Positions 8,319 through 17,353 of a stretch of 64,000 nucleotides of DNA are shown here, one piece after another. The position numbers and the translations under genes were made by a program. Numbering within the stretch: the first letter of the stretch is position 1; each line of letters begins with the position of its first letter. The notes beneath the pieces are model-generated. The model made no database searches. It was not told where the DNA came from and saw nothing but the letters and a program-made list of their open reading frames with translations. The DNA comes from Pseudomonadota bacterium. Its GTDB lineage: Bacteria > Pseudomonadota > Alphaproteobacteria > Rhizobiales > Pleomorphomonadaceae. The stretch is taken from NCBI GenBank assembly GCA_023436885.1, contig JAEZHI010000038.1:1-64000 (forward strand). The letters are read 5' to 3'.

Positions 8319-9180
8319 CGGCGTGGTCGCCGTCAGCAAATTCCTGACCTGGTCGGTGGTCGACGGGCCGGGAAACCGCTTCGTGCTGTTCCTGCAGGGG
8401 TGCAATTTCCGTTGCGTGACCTGCCACAACCCACACACCATCGGCATCTGCAACGACTGCGGCAGCTGCGTTGCCGTATGTCCGTCGGGCGCCCTGACCA
8501 AGACCGGACGCAAGGTCGTCCACGACCCGGCCCCTTGCATTTCCTGCGATAGTTGCCTTGCCGCCTGCCCGACACGCGCCAATCCCATGGTGCGGCGGAT
8601 GACGGTCGCAGATATCCTCGATCTCCTCCGCCGCAACGGAGCCTTTCTCAATGGCCTTACCGTGTCGGGCGGCGAGGCAACGATCCATCTCGAATTTCTG
8701 ATCGACCTCTTCAAGGCGGTTCGGGCCGCACCCGATCTATCGCACCTCACCCTCTTCATCGACAGCAACGGCCATTTGCCGGCCGAGGATTGGCAGAGAA
8801 TACTCCCCCTGACCGATGGCGTGATGCTGGATATCAAGGCTTTCGATCCCGAACGCCACCGCCGTCTCACCGGCGCTGACAATACACTCTCGATTGCTTC
8901 GGCCAGATTGCTGGCGGCAGCCGGCAAACTCTATGAGCTGCGCTTCTTGATGATTCCCGGCGAGACCGATCGTTCCGAAGAAATTGCGGCGCTCGCGGCA
9001 ATGGCGAACGAACTCGGTGTGGACACCCGGCTCCGTCTCAATGCTTTCCAGCACCACGGCGTCCGCGGCGCGGCTGCGACGTGGGCGGCAATGCCACGCG
9101 AAGGCGTCGAGACGGCTGCTGCGACGCTCAAGGCTGCGGGCATAAGTGAGGTGGCGGTGCCTTCGGTCTGGTTACCCTGA
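8311..9180 (+). CDS. yjjW: YjjW-family glycyl radical enzyme activase (radical SAM)
   Basis: A 289-residue radical-SAM protein. CNFRCVTC (Cys31, Cys35, Cys38) is the CxxxCxxC cluster motif. An inserted ferredoxin-like domain follows, with two Cx2Cx2Cx3C sets (Cys47/50/53/57 and Cys76/79/82/86), as in GRE activases. It would use S-adenosylmethionine to abstract hydrogen from Gly460 of YjjI. The GTG at 8311 overlaps the yjjI stop, implying translational coupling. A short CCGCCA/TGGCGG inverted repeat at 9202-9221 follows the gene but lacks a U-run. Confidence 0.92.
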   Translation: MPDGVVAVSKFLTWSVVDGPGNRFVLFLQGCNFRCVTCHNPHTIGICNDCGSCVAVCPSGALTKTGRKVVHDPAPCISCDSCLAACPTRANPMVRRMTVADILDLLRRNGAFLNGLTVSGGEATIHLEFLIDLFKAVRAAPDLSHLTLFIDSNGHLPAEDWQRILPLTDGVMLDIKAFDPERHRRLTGADNTLSIASARLLAAAGKLYELRFLMIPGETDRSEEIAALAAMANELGVDTRLRLNAFQHHGVRGAAATWAAMPREGVETAAATLKAAGISEVAVPSVWLP

Positions 9181-9319
9181 GACGGAAAGTTCCCACTCGA
9201 TCCGCCATCGTCAATTGGCGGGACTCAATGAACTCTATGTCGGGCGTCGAATTTCCTTCGCCCACCGGCTTGCTCATGTTCGGCACAATGACGCCGTTCA
9301 CCTGAGGAGCCGCCCGACC

Positions 9320-10837
9320 ATGTTGATGCACCATCTTCTTTATCGCGCTGCCGAGCGCGCACCAGACGCTGTTGCGCTCAACTGGGTGGACCGCAACTTG
9401 GCTCTCACCGCCGCCGAGGCAGTGGATGGGATGGAGAGGATGGCGGGTGCACTGGCGTATCTCGGCGTCGCGCCCGGCGACCGGGTGCTTGTCTTCGCTC
9501 ATAACGGCATGGACTATCTGCTTGCCATGCTGGGAACCTGGCGGCTCGGCGCTATATCGGCGTTGGTCAACGTCAAATATGCAGACGACCTTGCCTATTA
9601 CGTCGACGACCATCGCCCCAAGGCAATCATCTACACTCATGACATGGAGAAGCCCGTAAAGGCTGCGGCCGCCGCCGTGGGATGCGTCGCGCACCTCATC
9701 TGCATGGATGGCCCGCAGGAAGGCGCCCATGCGTTGCCCGAACTTTTATCGGCTCGCTTCGCACCGCCGATGGATCCCGAAGACGCCACCGCCATCGCCC
9801 ACCTGTCCTACACCTCCGGCACGACGGGCAAACCCAAGGGCGCCTGCCTCGCTCACGAACCGACGGTCACTGCCGCACGCTGTATCGGCGAGCGGTTGCG
9901 CATCCGCGCCGCCGATCGCTCTTTCGGGCCGACGGCCTTGTCGAGCTCCTATCAACTGGTCGCCAATCTGCTGCCACCGATGGCAGCGGGCGCCACCGTC
10001 AACGTCATGGGCAAATGGACCCAGGCGACCGGCTGGGAGGCTCTCGAGCGAACCGGCGCTACGTTTTTCGTCGGCAATCCGGTCGTGCTGACCGAACTTC
10101 TTGAGGAATCTCAGGCACGCGGCCGGCTGCCATCGCCGCTGCGCTTCGGCCTTTCCGGCGGTGGGCCGGTGCCTCCAACCCTGCGGAAGGCATTCCGCGA
10201 CGTGCTGAAGCTGCCGCTGGTCGAGAGTTTCGGTCAGAGCGAGATTGGCGGTTTCTTCGCCCTCGGTTTTCCCGAACTCGAAACCGACGACAGCAAGCTT
10301 GTCCGTGTCGGCCCCGGCACGCCAGACAAGGAAGTGGCCATCCTCACAACAGCGGGAACCAGAGCACCCATCGGAACGGTGGGTGAAATCTGCCTGAGAG
10401 GCGGCTTCATGGCTGGCTACTGGGGCCGGCCCGAGAAAACCGCCGAGGCAACACGCGGCGGCTGGCTGCACTCCGGAGATCTCGGAAGCATCGATGCCGA
10501 TGGGTATGTCACGATGCGTGGCCGCCTCGCCGAACTGGTCACAGTGGAAGGGATCGACTGGTTCCCTCGCGATGTTGAGGAAGCTCTTGCCGCCCAACCC
10601 GGCGTGCTGCTGGCCGCATTGGTCGGCGTGCCCAATCCCAAGGGTGGCAACACACCGATCGCCTTCATAACCGAACGCCCGGGCGCAACGGTCGATGTCG
10701 CGGCGCTCAAGGCCGCCATCGCGCCGCTCGTCTCTTACGATGTGGCACCTCTGATCATCCGCAAGGCGACAAGCCTGCCCATGACGCCAACCGGCAAGAT
10801 CGCCAAGGCCACCCTTGCCGCCGAAGCCGCAGCGTGA
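9320..10837 (+). CDS. AMP-forming acyl-CoA synthetase / ligase
   Basis: A 505-residue ANL-superfamily adenylate-forming enzyme. The AMP-binding loop reads LSYTSGTTGKPKG. Later motifs include ESFGQSE and HSGDLGSID with YVTMRGR, and the C-terminal PMTPTGKI carries the catalytic lysine. It would activate a carboxylic acid as acyl-AMP and acyl-CoA; the substrate is not predictable. The ATG at 9320 has GAGGAG upstream and begins at the family N-terminus, whereas 58 further in-frame codons upstream overlap yjjW. It overlaps the creatininase-family gene by 4 bp, so the two are co-expressed. Confidence 0.85.
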   Translation: MLMHHLLYRAAERAPDAVALNWVDRNLALTAAEAVDGMERMAGALAYLGVAPGDRVLVFAHNGMDYLLAMLGTWRLGAISALVNVKYADDLAYYVDDHRPKAIIYTHDMEKPVKAAAAAVGCVAHLICMDGPQEGAHALPELLSARFAPPMDPEDATAIAHLSYTSGTTGKPKGACLAHEPTVTAARCIGERLRIRAADRSFGPTALSSSYQLVANLLPPMAAGATVNVMGKWTQATGWEALERTGATFFVGNPVVLTELLEESQARGRLPSPLRFGLSGGGPVPPTLRKAFRDVLKLPLVESFGQSEIGGFFALGFPELETDDSKLVRVGPGTPDKEVAILTTAGTRAPIGTVGEICLRGGFMAGYWGRPEKTAEATRGGWLHSGDLGSIDADGYVTMRGRLAELVTVEGIDWFPRDVEEALAAQPGVLLAALVGVPNPKGGNTPIAFITERPGATVDVAALKAAIAPLVSYDVAPLIIRKATSLPMTPTGKIAKATLAAEAAA

Positions 10838-11655
10838 GTGACGACATGACCTCCTTTTCCTGGTGGAACCTCTCCACCGCGGACTTCGCGGGCCGCGATC
10901 TGTCAAGAACAGTGGTCGTACTGCCCGTCGGAGCAATCGAACAACACGGCCCACATTTGCCGGTCAGCGTCGACGCAGCGATCAACGCCGGCGTACTGGC
11001 CGATGCACTGACGAAGCTTGCTGCCGACACTGACGTTCTGGTCCTGCCTCCCCTGCCCTATGGCAAATCCGACGAGCACATCGCTTTCCCGGGAACGATT
11101 GCCGTCACAGGCGAAACGCTGGCGCGCATCTGGTTCGAAATCGCCGAAAGCGTCCACCGGGCCGGTGTCCACAAGCTGGTCTTCTTCAATGCCCATGGCG
11201 GCCAGATCGCCCTGATCGACATCGTCTGCCGCGAAATTCGCGTGAAGCTCGGCATGCTGGCCGTCGCCTGCTCTTGGTTCCGCATCACCGCCGTCGATGA
11301 CATCATTTCAGCCGCCGAATCGACGCATGGCATCCACGGGGGGGACCTGGAGACCAGTGTCATGCTGCATCTCCATGGCGACCTCGTTGCCATGGAGAAA
11401 GCCGAGGACTTCGTGCCGCTGACCGTCGAGATCGAGGCGTCCGGCAGCCTTTTGACCGCCGAGGGAGCTGTCGGTTTCGGCTGGCAGGCACAGGATCTTC
11501 ACCCCTGTGGCGTCGCAGGAAATGCCAGGATCGCCACAGCCGAAAAAGGACGGATCATCGTCGACCGCGCCGGATCGGCTTTCGTCGCCTTGCTTGGGGA
11601 TGTTGCAGGCTTCGATCTCGACCGATTGACGAGGCGCACGGCGTTTTCTCAATGA
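10834..11655 (+). CDS. Creatininase-family amidohydrolase
   Basis: A 273-residue protein with the metal-binding start LPVGAIEQHGPHLP (Glu36, His38) and Asp47, then FFNAHGGQ and HGIHGGDLETS. These are the metal and catalytic motifs of the creatininase/ArfB family, which hydrolyses cyclic or N-formyl amides. The GTG at 10834 overlaps the CoA-ligase stop. An ATG at 10846 is an equally possible start and neither has a strong Shine-Dalgarno. Substrate is unknown; creatinine itself is only one possibility. It converges 4 bp from the ABC-transporter operon. Confidence 0.8.
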   Translation: MSDDMTSFSWWNLSTADFAGRDLSRTVVVLPVGAIEQHGPHLPVSVDAAINAGVLADALTKLAADTDVLVLPPLPYGKSDEHIAFPGTIAVTGETLARIWFEIAESVHRAGVHKLVFFNAHGGQIALIDIVCREIRVKLGMLAVACSWFRITAVDDIISAAESTHGIHGGDLETSVMLHLHGDLVAMEKAEDFVPLTVEIEASGSLLTAEGAVGFGWQAQDLHPCGVAGNARIATAEKGRIIVDRAGSAFVALLGDVAGFDLDRLTRRTAFSQ

Positions 11656-11659
11656 TCCC

Positions 11660-12448
11660 TCAGGCTTTCGCAGCAAGCCGCCTCAACCGGCGGCGGCGAT
11701 AGGCCTCGCTCAGGCCAACGAGTACCGCCGTCAAGACCAGAACGACGACCTGCATGGCATTGAGATCGGGTCTGAGCTCCCGCCGGAATTCGGAGGCCAC
11801 CATCAGCGACAGCGGTTGTGTTCGGCCGGCGAGAAACATCGCGATGGTCAGATCAGCCAGCGACAGGATGACACCCACCGAATAGGCGCCCGACAAAGCC
11901 GGCCTGATCTGCGGCAGCAACACGCGCAGGAATGCCTGCCATGGCGAAGCGCCGAGATCGCGCGCCGCTTCGATCAGACGACGGTCGAATCGGATCATGA
12001 CCGCCGATATCAAGGCGGTGGCAAAGGGAAGCGCCACCAGCGATTGGGCGAGAATCAACGCCGTCGCCCCGCGCTCGAAGCCGATGCGACTCATGATCAT
12101 CGCCTGTGCGATCGACAGGACACTCTTCGGAACCAGAAATGGGACGAGCAACAGCACCGCAAAGAGGCCGCGCCAACGAAACCCAGGCGCTGTCAGGGCA
12201 AGCGAAGCCATCAGGCCGAACAGCATGGCGAGGATGCCAACCGGCTGGGAAATCAGGAACGACGTGACGAAGCCCTTGAGGAAATTCTCGTTCTGCGCCA
12301 GCTCGCGATACCATTCGAGCGTGAAGCCTGACAGCGGGAACGCCATTAGGGCCGAATCGTTGAAGGAAAACACGGCGAGCACGACGAGCGGCAGATAGAG
12401 AAATCCTGCCGCGATGATGAGCACGGAAAGACTGGACCGTCCCATCAA
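11660..12448 (-). CDS. ABC transporter permease, PotC-like
   Basis: A 262-residue inner-membrane permease with about six hydrophobic segments. It carries an EAA-type cytoplasmic loop (EAARDLGASPWQAFLRVLLP, about residues 160-180) that contacts the ATPase. It belongs to the spermidine/putrescine-type (PotC) branch and is last in a four-gene operon, starting inside the end of the preceding permease gene (4-bp overlap). Real substrates of this transporter class vary widely, so polyamine specificity is not claimed. Confidence 0.85.
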   Translation of the reverse strand: MMGRSSLSVLIIAAGFLYLPLVVLAVFSFNDSALMAFPLSGFTLEWYRELAQNENFLKGFVTSFLISQPVGILAMLFGLMASLALTAPGFRWRGLFAVLLLVPFLVPKSVLSIAQAMIMSRIGFERGATALILAQSLVALPFATALISAVMIRFDRRLIEAARDLGASPWQAFLRVLLPQIRPALSGAYSVGVILSLADLTIAMFLAGRTQPLSLMVASEFRRELRPDLNAMQVVVLVLTAVLVGLSEAYRRRRLRRLAAKA

Positions 12449-13305
12449 ACCCTCCCCATCACGGCGCGCGCACCTTTAAAGCGCAGCAGCAATCCGGCCA
12501 TCGCCGACGCCACGAGGAACAATGTTGCGAGCAGAGCCAAGGCCAGAGCCGAAGCGAGCGGCCAGTCGAAGGCCGTTCCGAACAGATTGTCAACGAGCGC
12601 CATGGCCGTGGAACCCGACGTGCCGCCCAGAAGGCTAGGCGTCAGCATCTCACCTGCGGACAGGGCAAAAACCGTGAGGCTGCCGGCGGCAAGGCCGGGG
12701 GTGGTGAGTGGGAAAACGACACGGGAAAAGGCATCGACCGGTCGCGCGCCCAGATCGCGTGCCGCCTCGATCAGCCGTCGATCGATCATTTCGGCCGATA
12801 CCCAGATGGCGAGCACCATGAAGGGCAGATTGTTGTAGGTGAGGACGAGGCCGATGGTAAAGGGCGAAAACAACAGGAATTTCAATGGTTCATCAATAAG
12901 GCCTAATCCCTGGAGTATCGAGTTGATAAGGCCCTCTCCGCCCAGCACCATACGCCAGGCGTAGATGCGCACGATCTCGCCAGTGTAGAGCGGTGTCAGC
13001 AGTACGATGATGGCGAGCCCCTTTCCCGAGGCTGCAAGGCGCGTCAACGCCAGCGCTACCGGGTAGCCGAGAAAGGCCGTGAACATCGTGGTTGCAACAC
13101 CCGAAAGCACGGCCTTGCCAATCAGGAACCAGTCAGTCGAAGAGGCGAACAGCTCTCCCCATGCCCTGAATGAAAAGGCCGGGACCAGCTCGAAATCTTC
13201 CACCTCGTAAAAGCTGAAAGCAACGAGAACGGCGAGTGGCGCAAGACATCCCGCCACGATCGCCGCCGCAACCGGCAGCGCAAGATGGCGCTGGCGGAAG
13301 ATCAT
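12445..13305 (-). CDS. ABC transporter permease, PotB-like
   Basis: A 286-residue membrane permease. A first transmembrane segment lies at about residues 7-30, several more follow, and the EAA loop is EAARDLGARPVDAFSRVVFP. It pairs with the PotC-like permease to form the heterodimeric channel. Overlaps of 4 bp with both the ATPase gene upstream and the second permease downstream indicate one translationally coupled unit. Confidence 0.85.
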   Translation of the reverse strand: MIFRQRHLALPVAAAIVAGCLAPLAVLVAFSFYEVEDFELVPAFSFRAWGELFASSTDWFLIGKAVLSGVATTMFTAFLGYPVALALTRLAASGKGLAIIVLLTPLYTGEIVRIYAWRMVLGGEGLINSILQGLGLIDEPLKFLLFSPFTIGLVLTYNNLPFMVLAIWVSAEMIDRRLIEAARDLGARPVDAFSRVVFPLTTPGLAAGSLTVFALSAGEMLTPSLLGGTSGSTAMALVDNLFGTAFDWPLASALALALLATLFLVASAMAGLLLRFKGARAVMGRV

Positions 13306-14399
13306 GAGACAACCCTTGTGATGAAGCCGCGGCCGGCATCAAACCAGAGAGCCACCGGCGAGCCTGGCGAATAGAGCGTTTCGGCAGCGAAGCGCAGGGG
13401 CAATCCGGACACGTCGGCCTCGATCATGCTGCGCTCGCCCTGGAAAACACAGTTGCTGACCGTTCCGCTGAAGGTCGCCGTCCCGTCCCCTCGCGTCGAC
13501 AACAGCTCGGGTCGGATTACCAACACTGCGGTATCGCCGCTGACGAGCCCATCGGCAACGGGTGCGGTAATCGCTCCAAGCGCCGTTTCGATGGTCGCCT
13601 CGTCACCGAGGCGCTGCAGGATCTTGCCCTCGACCAAGGTAGAGTTGCCGATGAAGTCAGCGACGAAGCTGTCAGCGGGACGGCTATAGATGGTCTGCGG
13701 GTCTGCCTTCTGAGCGATATGTCCCTTGTTCATCACCACCACAATATCGGACAGTGCAAAGGCTTCCTCCTGATCGTGCGTCACATAGACGAAGGCAATA
13801 CCCAGGCGGCGCTGCAGGGCTTTCAGCTCGATCTGCAAATGCGCGCGCATCTTGCGATCGAGAGCGGACAAGGGTTCGTCCAAAAGAAGAAGCCGCGGCT
13901 CGGCGATGATCGACCGCGCGACGGCGACACGCTGTTGCTGCCCGCCGGAGAGCTGATGCGGAAAGCGGTCACCGAAATCAGCCATATGCACAGCGTCGAG
14001 AGCGCGGCGCACGCGTGCTGATAAGTCGGAGACGCCGCCCCTGAGCTTTAGCGCGAAGGCGACATTCTCGTTGACCGTGAGATGGGGGAAGAGAGCATAC
14101 GATTGAAAGACGGTGTTGACGGGACGACGCTCGGGCGGAACGCCGGCGAGCGGCGTGTTGTCGAGCAGCATATCACCGGCATTCGGCGTCTCGAAACCGG
14201 CGATCATCCGGAGAACCGTCGTCTTGCCGCACCCTGACGGCCCGAGCAAGGTCAGGAAGGCACGTTCGGGAACATCGAGATCGATGCCATCCACCGCCGT
14301 CGCGCGACCGAATTTCTTGACGACACCTCGCATGGCAAGAAGCAGCGGCGACAATGCCGGCTCCGTCCGCTTTTGAATACCGCTATCCACCACCATCAA
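13302..14399 (-). CDS. ABC transporter ATP-binding protein, PotA-like
   Basis: A 365-residue ATPase. Walker A is GPSGCGKTT (about residues 53-61), the Q-loop is in FQSYALFPH, the signature is LSGGQQQR, Walker B is LLLLDEP, and the switch histidine is in THDQEEA. The C-terminal 110 residues form a TOBE-type domain, as in PotA. It energises the two permeases encoded downstream. Two hairpins lie in the 96-bp gap separating it from the binding-protein gene. Confidence 0.9.
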   Translation of the reverse strand: MMVVDSGIQKRTEPALSPLLLAMRGVVKKFGRATAVDGIDLDVPERAFLTLLGPSGCGKTTVLRMIAGFETPNAGDMLLDNTPLAGVPPERRPVNTVFQSYALFPHLTVNENVAFALKLRGGVSDLSARVRRALDAVHMADFGDRFPHQLSGGQQQRVAVARSIIAEPRLLLLDEPLSALDRKMRAHLQIELKALQRRLGIAFVYVTHDQEEAFALSDIVVVMNKGHIAQKADPQTIYSRPADSFVADFIGNSTLVEGKILQRLGDEATIETALGAITAPVADGLVSGDTAVLVIRPELLSTRGDGTATFSGTVSNCVFQGERSMIEADVSGLPLRFAAETLYSPGSPVALWFDAGRGFITRVVS

Positions 14400-14411
14400 T
14401 GCCCCGGTTTC

Positions 14412-14440
14412 CGAGGTCGGACTTGCGAAGCCCGACCTCG
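14412..14440 (-). other. Intercistronic hairpin upstream of the PotA-like gene
   Basis: A 9-bp perfect inverted repeat (CGAGGTCGG at 14412-14420, complement at 14432-14440) with an 11-nt loop and no U-run. A position just after a binding-protein gene is typical of RNA-stabilising or partially terminating hairpins that keep binding protein more abundant than the membrane components. Confidence 0.5.
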
Positions 14441-14461
14441 TTCGACAAGCAAACTCCGCAC

Positions 14462-14481
14462 CGCCCGGCCAGGACCGGGCG
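14462..14481 (-). other. Second intercistronic hairpin, just after the binding-protein gene
   Basis: A 7-bp GC-only stem (CGCCCGG at 14462-14468, CCGGGCG at 14475-14481) with a 6-nt loop, 14 bp after the binding-protein stop. With the hairpin at 14412-14440 it would block 3' exonucleases or reduce read-through. Confidence 0.5.
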
Positions 14482-14495
14482 ATGCGAGCGGCAGA

Positions 14496-15578
14496 TCAAG
14501 CAGCCTTGACCTCGTTCCAGACCTTCAGCCACTCCGAATAATTGTCCGGCGCAACCGGCCACATGAAGTTCTGCATGACCGAGAGATCATCAACGAAGAT
14601 CGCCTCCTGCTTCTCGTGGCTGAGCTTGTCGCGGATAATCGACGAGGTCGTCGCGTAGTTGCCGATCTCGGCGATGGTTGAGGCATAATCGGCGCCAAGC
14701 AGATAGTCGGCGAATTTGTAGGCGATTTCCACCTTCTCGTCCGGCAAGCTGGCCGGAATGCCGAAGCAATCGCACCAACCCATGATGCCGGCCTTTGGCT
14801 TGGCCATCGCCACCTTCATCTTGTCCTTCAAGGCGTCATAGGGCACACGCCAGGAGAAGGCGGCCGTCACCTCGCCAGTGGCGAAGAGATTGGTCAGATC
14901 GCCGATGGTCTGCCAGTAAGTCCTGAGAAGCGGCTTCTGGGCGATCAACGCCTTCTTGACCTCAGCCAGCTCATCGGATGTCAGTAGGAAGGCACGCTCG
15001 CGCGGAATGCCGATGTGCAGGGCGCCAATGGCGATTGATTCCAGCGCGTAGTCGCGCATGGCAAGCTGACCTTTGAACTTCGGGTCGAACAGCGTCGAGT
15101 AGGTCGGCTCTTCGGTATAGATGTCGGACCGGTAGACGATGGGGTTGAGACCCCAGAGATAGGGAATGGCGTATGTCGCGCCGTCTTCGCCCTTCACCTT
15201 CGGCGTCGTCTTGAACACATCATACATGTGCGCAACGTTCGGAACCTTGGAGAGATCGAGCGGCTTCAGTACCTTGGCCTTGATGTACCGCCAGGCACCG
15301 TTCAAAGAGGGATTGACGATGTCCCAGTCGGAAGCCGAACCGGTCTTCAGCGCCGCGAACTGGGCATCTTCGCTGGACAGGAAGGACAGCTTCACCTTGG
15401 TGCCGGTCGCCTTCTCGAACGCCGCGACATATTCGGGATGACCGTTTGAATCCCAGGTTGCCCAGACAATCTCGGAGACGGCCGCCGAGGCCCGCCCCAT
15501 CGGCCCAAGGAGCGAAAGTCCTGCGCCGGCTGCCAATCCCCCGAGCATCTGGCGACGGTTGAGTATGAAACGCTGCAT
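14496..15578 (-). CDS. ABC transporter substrate-binding protein, PotD-like, probable Tat export
   Basis: A 360-residue periplasmic binding protein (extracellular solute-binding family 1/COG0687). The N-terminus holds a twin-arginine-like signal (NRRQMLGGLAAGAGLSLLG) and a cleavage region near ASA (about residue 32). The ATG at 15578 has GAGAGGGG upstream and begins at the signal peptide; an earlier in-frame start is not needed. It is the first gene of the transporter operon. Ligand is unknown: the family binds polyamines, opines and many other small cations or acids. Confidence 0.85.
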   Translation of the reverse strand: MQRFILNRRQMLGGLAAGAGLSLLGPMGRASAAVSEIVWATWDSNGHPEYVAAFEKATGTKVKLSFLSSEDAQFAALKTGSASDWDIVNPSLNGAWRYIKAKVLKPLDLSKVPNVAHMYDVFKTTPKVKGEDGATYAIPYLWGLNPIVYRSDIYTEEPTYSTLFDPKFKGQLAMRDYALESIAIGALHIGIPRERAFLLTSDELAEVKKALIAQKPLLRTYWQTIGDLTNLFATGEVTAAFSWRVPYDALKDKMKVAMAKPKAGIMGWCDCFGIPASLPDEKVEIAYKFADYLLGADYASTIAEIGNYATTSSIIRDKLSHEKQEAIFVDDLSVMQNFMWPVAPDNYSEWLKVWNEVKAA

Positions 15579-15767
15579 GTGAGACCCCTCTCGCTTGCGG
15601 AAAACAGTCCTGTTCCCTTTTATTTTGGGAAAGTCTGCCTTGGGCCTCCGGGCACCGTCCATATGGCGGTCACAATAGACACTATAGGCACATGCCTAGG
15701 CCGGGTGCTTATGCATGCCGAGAATCTCGACTAAGATCGCTTATGCTGATCAATCAAATGGACCGCC

Positions 15768-16256
15768 ATGCCGCTTCCCGATCTCGACCATGCCATATAT
15801 CTCCGTCGCACCTTTGCCATTGCGGCAGAGACAGCGAAGAACGGAAGTCACCCGTTCGGCGCTCTTCTGGTGAGCGGCGACGGCACGATCCTGATGGAAC
15901 AGGGCAACGCCTATCTGCCCGATCACGACATGACTGGCCACGCCGAGCGTGTGGTCGCAACCCGTGCATCGCAGCGCTTTCAGCCAGCCGAACTTGTCAA
16001 CGCGACGCTCTACTCGTCGGCTGAACCCTGTGCGATGTGTGCTGGCGCTGCCTATTGGGCAGGCATCGGCCGTATTGTTTATGGCCTTTCGGAAAACACG
16101 CTGAAGCAGATCACCGGCAATCATCCGGAGAACCCGACGCTTGACCTGCCCTGCCGGATCGTTCTGGAAAGTGGCCAGCGCCCGGTGGAAGTCGTTGGCC
16201 CACTGCTTGAAGAAGAAGCTGCAGAACTCCACCGATCGTTTTGGGCACAGCGTTGA
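15768..16256 (+). CDS. Nucleoside/guanine-type deaminase (CDA superfamily)
   Basis: A 162-residue zinc deaminase. His58-Ala-Glu60 in TGHAERV and Cys88/Cys91 in AEPCAMCAGA are the zinc ligands and catalytic Glu of the cytidine/guanine deaminase fold. It is shorter in its motif context than a housekeeping TadA and resembles stand-alone nucleoside deaminases. It is divergent from the ABC operon across a 189-bp gap and convergent with the LysR gene. It could deaminate a purine or pyrimidine base; tRNA adenosine deaminase is the alternative. Confidence 0.8.
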   Translation: MPLPDLDHAIYLRRTFAIAAETAKNGSHPFGALLVSGDGTILMEQGNAYLPDHDMTGHAERVVATRASQRFQPAELVNATLYSSAEPCAMCAGAAYWAGIGRIVYGLSENTLKQITGNHPENPTLDLPCRIVLESGQRPVEVVGPLLEEEAAELHRSFWAQR

Positions 16257-16262
16257 GCGGGC

Positions 16263-17234
16263 TTACTCGGCAGCCACAGGAAACATTTGCGGCACAGCTT
16301 CGCTGGACCATTTCAAGTCGGCAACTGCAGCCTTCACCAAATGGCGGAACCATGTGTGGGCCGGGGAATGGTGCTTGCAATCGTGCCAGAGCAGATAAAA
16401 ATCCATCAATCCAAACTCTGCTGGCGCATTAATGACAGCAAAGTCCCCCTGGTCAGCGATCCGCTCGGCGAAGGGTGCTCCGGTGGTGAAAACCAAATCG
16501 GAACCTGCCAGCATATGCGGAACAATGGCGTATTCCGGCACCGAGGCGGCGATATGCCGGCTAAGACCGAGCTCCATCAAACGGCCGTCGATTGGGCTGT
16601 ACTGCTTCATGACGTCAGCCGACGGAGAAAGATGTCGCTCGGACAGATATAGATCCATGCCCAGCGAGCCTATGGTCTTCGCAAGCCGATGATTGGCAGC
16701 GACAACGCACTTGATCGGCGTCGATAACAGCGGCGCCAAACGCAACTGCTCAGGCGGCCGCGGCCAATTTCCGACAACAAGATCAAGCGAGCCATCCGCG
16801 AGATGAGCCATCAGCTCATCATGGCCGGGAAGCGTTGCCACATCGATTGACGCCTTTGGCGCCTCCTCGGCAAGTCGCGCAAAGATTCGCGGCAGAAAAG
16901 CAGCATCGAGACAATTGGCAGCGGCTATGCGAAAGCGCCGCTCCGTGCGCAATGGGTCAAAACTGGGCGGCGGCGCCAGTATCGCGTCGATATCGGCCAG
17001 CAACCGCTGCAGCGCGGCTCGCAGTTCCAAGCCACGCTCGGTCGGTACGAGAGCCCCACCCGAACGAACCAGAATCGGATCACCGATCAGCTCGCGCAGC
17101 CGCTTCAGAGCCAGACTGACCGTCGGTTGCGTCTGACCCAGGATTTCGGCAGTACGAGACACACTGCATTCCGTGACGAGCAGCAGCAGGGTCCGCATCA
17201 GGCGGACATCGAGGGCACCATTGACGGGCTCCAT
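16263..17234 (-). CDS. LysR-family transcriptional regulator
   Basis: A 323-residue LTTR. The N-terminal winged helix-turn-helix spans about residues 8-66 (SRTAEILGQTQPTVSLALKR is the recognition part), followed by a periplasmic-binding-like effector domain in which VATLPGHDELMAHLADGSLD is visible. It is tail-to-tail with the deaminase gene, so it is not divergent from any obvious target. The nearest candidate targets are the deaminase and the ABC transporter, which is inference from proximity only. Confidence 0.88.
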   Translation of the reverse strand: MEPVNGALDVRLMRTLLLLVTECSVSRTAEILGQTQPTVSLALKRLRELIGDPILVRSGGALVPTERGLELRAALQRLLADIDAILAPPPSFDPLRTERRFRIAAANCLDAAFLPRIFARLAEEAPKASIDVATLPGHDELMAHLADGSLDLVVGNWPRPPEQLRLAPLLSTPIKCVVAANHRLAKTIGSLGMDLYLSERHLSPSADVMKQYSPIDGRLMELGLSRHIAASVPEYAIVPHMLAGSDLVFTTGAPFAERIADQGDFAVINAPAEFGLMDFYLLWHDCKHHSPAHTWFRHLVKAAVADLKWSSEAVPQMFPVAAE

Positions 17235-17353
17235 AAGCGCTCGATCCTCAAATCCGGTACGGTTACGCTAAGAGCAAAGCACCAAACGTGCCAAGCCGAG
17301 CGCAAAACGTCGCAGGACCGAGCGCCAGTGGTGAGAAGACTAAATCAGGAAAA

